Positions 60,579 to 64,000 of a stretch of 64,000 nucleotides of DNA are shown one piece after another. The notes under the pieces are model-generated. The model made no database searches, had not been told where the DNA came from, and worked only from the letters and a program-made list of their open reading frames with translations. The position numbers were made by a program, and so were the translations under genes. The stretch is from Centipeda infelix ATCC 43532 (GTDB lineage: Bacteria; Bacillota; Negativicutes; Selenomonadales; Selenomonadaceae): positions 384,493-448,492 of the forward strand of contig NZ_JH376797.1 of the NCBI RefSeq assembly GCF_000234095.1. The letters run 5' to 3'. Within the stretch, counting starts at the first letter, position 1; each line of letters opens with the position of its first letter.

Positions 60579-60902
60579 TTGGCGGCGGAGGATGTGGCGG
60601 CAGTGGAGAGCAATCAGCAGAAACTGGCACGCTTGAAGCGGCAGCTGGTTGAGACCAAAAAGCAGATGGATGTGGTTTCGGCAGATATGGATAAAGAGCG
60701 CAAAAGAATTCGATACGAAAAGCTTTTGCGTGTCGGTCTCATTGCGGAGGAAGCCGGTATTCTGGATTCCTACAATGAGAACGATCTATATCTGCTGTTT
60801 GTTATGAACCGCGACTATTTGTGCCAGCATGGGAAAATGGCTGCGTCCGGTGGATTTGCCTCCATGCATAATTTAGGGCAATCAGAGACGGAAAGGAAAT
60901 GA
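60579..60902 (+). CDS. TraD/MobC-like relaxosome accessory protein
   Basis: 107 residues from TTG 60579; GTG 60603 is an alternative with GGAGG upstream. A coiled-coil N-terminus (LARLKRQLVETKKQMDVVSA) leads to KRIRYEKLLRVGLIAEEAGI, which resembles the small TraD/MobC-type proteins beside MobQ relaxases. It is divergent from the relaxase with oriT between them. Confidence 0.6.
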   Translation: MAAEDVAAVESNQQKLARLKRQLVETKKQMDVVSADMDKERKRIRYEKLLRVGLIAEEAGILDSYNENDLYLLFVMNRDYLCQHGKMAASGGFASMHNLGQSETERK

Positions 60903-60909
60903 TTCTACA

Positions 60910-61296
60910 ATGGCAAAAAAGAATGCGATGGATCGTCTTGCAAAAAAACAAGAGCAGTTGGAGGATTTGCTGACAAAGAAAAAGGATACCGAGGAACGTA
61001 TTGAAAAAATACGAAAAGAAATGAGTGAGATCAACAACGCACAGAATAAAAAATGGACAGACGCGCTGCAAGCTGCCCTGAACAAAAACAGAAGTTCGAT
61101 TGATCTCGCACGCATACCCGTTGAGGATGTAGTTGCATGGCTGCAATCGCGCTCCAGTGAATTACCGCCGTTGCCATCGCAAGAAGCATCCGCAGAAGAA
61201 TCCTCGGAAGCTTTTCCCGAGGAGAATCCTTCTGTGGGCGACTCTTCGCCATCTCCGCAGGAGAATGTTTATGCGTCCGAAAATACGATGCAGTAG
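60910..61296 (+). CDS. coiled-coil mobilisation accessory protein
   Basis: 128 residues. Basic coiled coil (MDRLAKKQEQLEDLLTKKKD), then DLARIPVEDVVAWLQSR, then an acidic Ser/Pro-rich tail. It follows the TraD-like gene by seven bases. Probably a relaxosome or DNA-binding accessory; not assigned to a family. Confidence 0.55.
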   Translation: MAKKNAMDRLAKKQEQLEDLLTKKKDTEERIEKIRKEMSEINNAQNKKWTDALQAALNKNRSSIDLARIPVEDVVAWLQSRSSELPPLPSQEASAEESSEAFPEENPSVGDSSPSPQENVYASENTMQ

Positions 61297-61329
61297 CTTT
61301 TGACAAAAATGCGGCGAGGGTGATAATAT

Positions 61330-62247
61330 ATGGAAAAACGGCAGGTATCTCCAGACGAGGTGCGCCAGATTCTAAGCGATCATGATCTGTGGGTGAAAAC
61401 GAATCACGAATCCGGCCAACAAGCAGATTTTACAAATTGCGATTTGCGTGGATTTGATTTTTGCTCCCCCAATGAAATTCATCCGTTTCACTCCATAATT
61501 TTTCGTGGAGCCGACCTATCGGGCGTTTCCATGGAACGGCTGCATTTTAAGGATTGTGATTTTACAGGTGCGAAGATGAATCAAGCTGCAATTCTCAAAG
61601 TATGCTTTGAGAATTGTGATCTGTCTAAGGCAAACCTGTCTCTTGCACGCATATCCACTACTTTAATGCTTGATAATCAATTTTATGAAACGCGCTTTAG
61701 TAAATCCAAATTTATAGCCTGTGAATTCGAGGGAAACGCATTTCATAAAGCAAGCCTTGATAATATCGACACTGTAAAACAATGTAAAATGTCGGGGAAT
61801 CGTTTTTTCGATATGAATCCCGTGTATGCAAATCTTTCTGATACCGAGTTTTTTGATAACAAGTTTTCGCATGTAGCCTTTATGCAATGTGTTTTTGATC
61901 ATTCGCGTTTTAAGAGATGTCAATTCATACAAAGCGGCTTTCTTGATAGTTATGTTGAAAAATGTCGATTTGAACAAACAGAGATGCAAAATCGGTTTAT
62001 GCAGGTTCAGATCATGCCTCCCCAAAGAGATACCGTTCATATTACTTGTGATTTGGGGTTGCGCACAATTATGAGTCGGGATCTATTTAAGGACGAAAAG
62101 GTTTCTATGCGACTGGATGATTTTATCAAAGGTATTTCGGCAGAACGTGATATGGATCGAGCAGTCAAAGAGTTCCTGATTACATTGGGAAAAACATTTC
62201 AAGAAGCATGTAACAATTACAAAAAGAACAATGATCATATAAGGTGA
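61330..62247 (+). CDS. pentapeptide-repeat-like protein
   Basis: 305 residues. Many five-residue A/C-(D/N)-(L/F)-x-x units (FTNCDLRGFDF, FRGADLSGVSM, FKDCDFTGAKMNQA, FENCDLSKANLSLA, FKRCQFIQSGF) predict a right-handed beta-helix up to about residue 225. A helical C-terminus follows. Some such proteins mimic DNA and protect gyrase. Its target here is unknown. Confidence 0.75.
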   Translation: MEKRQVSPDEVRQILSDHDLWVKTNHESGQQADFTNCDLRGFDFCSPNEIHPFHSIIFRGADLSGVSMERLHFKDCDFTGAKMNQAAILKVCFENCDLSKANLSLARISTTLMLDNQFYETRFSKSKFIACEFEGNAFHKASLDNIDTVKQCKMSGNRFFDMNPVYANLSDTEFFDNKFSHVAFMQCVFDHSRFKRCQFIQSGFLDSYVEKCRFEQTEMQNRFMQVQIMPPQRDTVHITCDLGLRTIMSRDLFKDEKVSMRLDDFIKGISAERDMDRAVKEFLITLGKTFQEACNNYKKNNDHIR

Positions 62248-62261
62248 TAGGAGGCGTTGAT

Positions 62262-62612
62262 ATGCAGTACTGGGTGAATGCAAAAAAGCTAAATGATTTT
62301 ATCAAAATGCGCGGGCTTACCATTGAGCAGGTAGAAGCCGAATGCTATGTGAAAAAAGGACACGAACATTTTACGAAACTTGTGACCGAGGGCGGACCGA
62401 CACGTGAATTTTTTTTGCTGGGATATATCGAACGAGCTATTGATGTACCAATGACAGAATTTGTTAAATCTCATATAGGTGAAGAGGGCGACGATTCCAA
62501 TGACGTTCATGTCTTTGAAGCGCAAAAATCATGGCCACTTGACTATGACGAGAGTCATTACATCGACCAAAGCATGGGGTTGGAGAAGTTGAAGGAATAT
62601 AACTTGATCTGA
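62262..62612 (+). CDS. hypothetical protein
   Basis: 116 residues from ATG 62262, after ATAGGAGG. The first part (AKKLNDFIKMRGLTIEQVEA) has a helix-turn-helix-like pattern; the rest is acidic. It follows the pentapeptide gene by 14 bases and is probably co-expressed. Confidence 0.6.
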   Translation: MQYWVNAKKLNDFIKMRGLTIEQVEAECYVKKGHEHFTKLVTEGGPTREFFLLGYIERAIDVPMTEFVKSHIGEEGDDSNDVHVFEAQKSWPLDYDESHYIDQSMGLEKLKEYNLI

Positions 62613-62616
62613 CTTT

Positions 62617-62657
62617 GAAAAATGATAGGATTTTCAAGCCCCTTTTTGGGATATACT
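62617..62657 (+). promoter_or_regulatory. transfer-type promoter 12
   Basis: GAAAAATGATAGGA (AGGA 62627-62630), 21 bases, TATACT 62652-62657, upstream of topB. Confidence 0.65.
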
Positions 62658-62679
62658 TATCCTGAAAGGGGCTTTGTAT

Positions 62680-64000
62680 ATGCGACTGTTTATTGCCGAA
62701 AAGCCAAGTCTAGGCCGAGCGATTGCAGAAAATCTTGGAAAGGGAGTTTTCAAAGACGGCTGCATCGAGATAAACAACGGTCAAGACATTGTTACCTGGT
62801 GTTTTGGTCATATTTTGGAGCAATACGATCCAGGCGAATATGACGAACGCTATAAAAAATGGGTGATGGATGATCTTCCCATCGTTCCCGAGAAATGGAA
62901 GCTGAAAGTCAAAAAAGAGGCTGCAAAGCAATTTAAGATTATCAAGGAGCTTACAAAAAAAGCGGACTACATCATCAATGCCGGGGATCCTGATCGTGAG
63001 GGGCAGCTGCTGATTGATGAGGTTTTGCTCCATATCGGAAACAAGAAGCCAGTGAAACGAATTCTTCTGAACGCACTGGATCAGAAAAGCGTGGTACAGG
63101 CGCTTGGAGACTTGCGCGACAACAAGGATTATATCGGTCTCCGCGACAGTGCCCTCGCTCGCAGCCAGGCAGATTGGCTCGTCGGCATGAATCTTTCACG
63201 CGCCTATACGATCAAGAGCCGAGATGCTGGGTATGATTCCGTTGTTCATGTTGGTCGCGTCCAAACGCCGACGCTTGCTCTCGTTGTACGCAGGGAAGAA
63301 GAAATACAACATTTTAAGCCGACAACACACTATGCGCTGCAGGTGATCTGGCAGCATGAAAACGGTCAGATTCCAACCATGTGGAAGTTCAAGCCGGATA
63401 TGGAAGGGCTTGATTCGGAGAATCGGCTGCTTTCAAAAGATATTGCGGATGGTCTTCTTTCAAAAATCCAGTCAGCGGCGAACCATGGAGATGGTGCGCA
63501 GATTGTTGTTGTCGAGCAAAAGAAAAAGCAGGAGGGACAGCGCCTTCCATACAGTTTGTCCACGCTGCAGGTGGAAGCAGGTCGGAAATACGGTCTGACA
63601 CCGCAGCAGGTACTTGACACAATGCAGTCACTCTATGAGATGAAGCTGACAACATATCCGCGATCAGATTGCGAATATCTTCCGACCAATCAGATGGGCG
63701 ATGCATCCGTTATTCTAAAAAACATGGGGAACATCGAAGAAGATCATCTGGCCGAGTTTTCTCAGCGTGCTGATCCACAGATTGTATCTCGTGCATGGAA
63801 TGATGCGAAGATCTCTGCGCATCACGCTTTAATCCCCACTACTGTTCCTGTGGACATGGCAAAACTGTCCGATGAGCAAAAGAAACTCTACCTTCTTGTG
63901 GCCAGAGCTTACCTTGCACAGTTCTATCCAATCCATATCTACCAAGCAACAAAAGTTGTGATCTCTTGTGCGGACGAGGAATTTGCAGGAAACGGAAAAA
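62680..64000 (+). CDS. topB: type IA DNA topoisomerase III (partial)
   Basis: 440 codons are present; the 3' end is outside the window. Toprim domain: RLFIAEKPSLGRAIAENLGK and the acidic triad in NAGDPDREGQ. The catalytic Tyr is in LTTYPRSDCEYLP (about residue 326). RVQTPTLALVVRREEEI is the usual topo III stretch. ICE TopB enzymes help unwind and separate element DNA during transfer. ATG 62680 follows GAAAGGGG. Confidence 0.92.
   Translation, partial: MRLFIAEKPSLGRAIAENLGKGVFKDGCIEINNGQDIVTWCFGHILEQYDPGEYDERYKKWVMDDLPIVPEKWKLKVKKEAAKQFKIIKELTKKADYIINAGDPDREGQLLIDEVLLHIGNKKPVKRILLNALDQKSVVQALGDLRDNKDYIGLRDSALARSQADWLVGMNLSRAYTIKSRDAGYDSVVHVGRVQTPTLALVVRREEEIQHFKPTTHYALQVIWQHENGQIPTMWKFKPDMEGLDSENRLLSKDIADGLLSKIQSAANHGDGAQIVVVEQKKKQEGQRLPYSLSTLQVEAGRKYGLTPQQVLDTMQSLYEMKLTTYPRSDCEYLPTNQMGDASVILKNMGNIEEDHLAEFSQRADPQIVSRAWNDAKISAHHALIPTTVPVDMAKLSDEQKKLYLLVARAYLAQFYPIHIYQATKVVISCADEEFAGNGK

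Noticed and set aside
61300-61329. TTGACA and a -10-like box directly before the pentapeptide gene
   Set aside because: The predicted transcription start would fall inside the gene after its ATG, so it cannot serve this start.
1-64000. CRISPR arrays, tRNA or rRNA genes, complete insertion sequences
   Set aside because: No spaced direct-repeat arrays, no tRNA-like cloverleaf or rRNA sequence, and no transposase gene were seen on reading; only the TnpV-like gene hints at a transposon.

Overview
The window opens with a short chromosomal segment (1-3476) carrying the end of a yqeY-like gene, recA, recX and guaA. It then enters what looks like a large integrative and conjugative element (ICE) that runs past the right edge. 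The junction is the 3' end of guaA, where a tyrosine integrase gene faces guaA across a shared terminator. The element looks visibly more AT-rich than recA-guaA. A complete Trb/VirB type IV secretion system, including VirB9- and VirB10-like outer-membrane core proteins, together with three peptidoglycan-hydrolase genes points to a cell with two membranes. The accessory genes (XRE regulators, a TnpV-like gene, a Tn1549-style methylase-helicase, TopB, an ArdC-like protein) are Firmicutes-like. A Negativicutes host such as Selenomonas fits best; this is inference.

Layout. 3505-7458: integrase, divergent XRE regulators with four similar operators, an excisionase-like protein and small regulators. 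7560-11451: accessory genes (DUF4406, PAPS-reductase-like, small membrane proteins, an M23 peptidase) and a broken DUF4406 copy. 11467-13729: two replication-initiator-like paralogues, the first with two palindromic iteron-like sites inside it, and a sigma-region-4/ArpU-like HTH protein. 13831-21188: transfer operons with a TraF-like S26 peptidase, an RsbW/RsbV-like partner-switching pair, PilN/PilO/PilP-like proteins and VirB8, VirB9, VirB10. 21784-32028: VirD4, VirB11, VirB2, VirB3, an orphan VirB4 N-terminal domain, VirB4 and a helical-repeat protein. 32427-39647: a 2406-residue ArdC/methylase/helicase protein with an intact tnpV-like gene nested in another frame.

39663-48794: a DUF3990 ADP-ribosyltransferase-like gene with an overlapping partner, a VirB1 transglycosylase, VirB5, VirB6, a HicB-like regulator, an M23-VirB6-transglycosylase fusion and a second VirB5. 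48873-57224: an ArdC-like protein, unknown genes, a ParM/ParR partition operon, a HipA/CtkA-like kinase with a small partner, a serine resolvase and a secreted protein. 57290-64000: a MobQ-type relaxase, a well-formed oriT candidate, two relaxosome-like accessory genes, a pentapeptide-repeat protein and the start of topB.

How it fits together. Twelve promoters spread over 49 kb share one non-standard upstream box (A-run, then ayAGGA) 20-22 bases before a -10 box. They precede nearly every transfer operon, so the element probably has one transfer regulon. A second control layer is a GCAACT-N6-AGTTGC operator, present both at the HicB-like gene and in front of the methylase-helicase.
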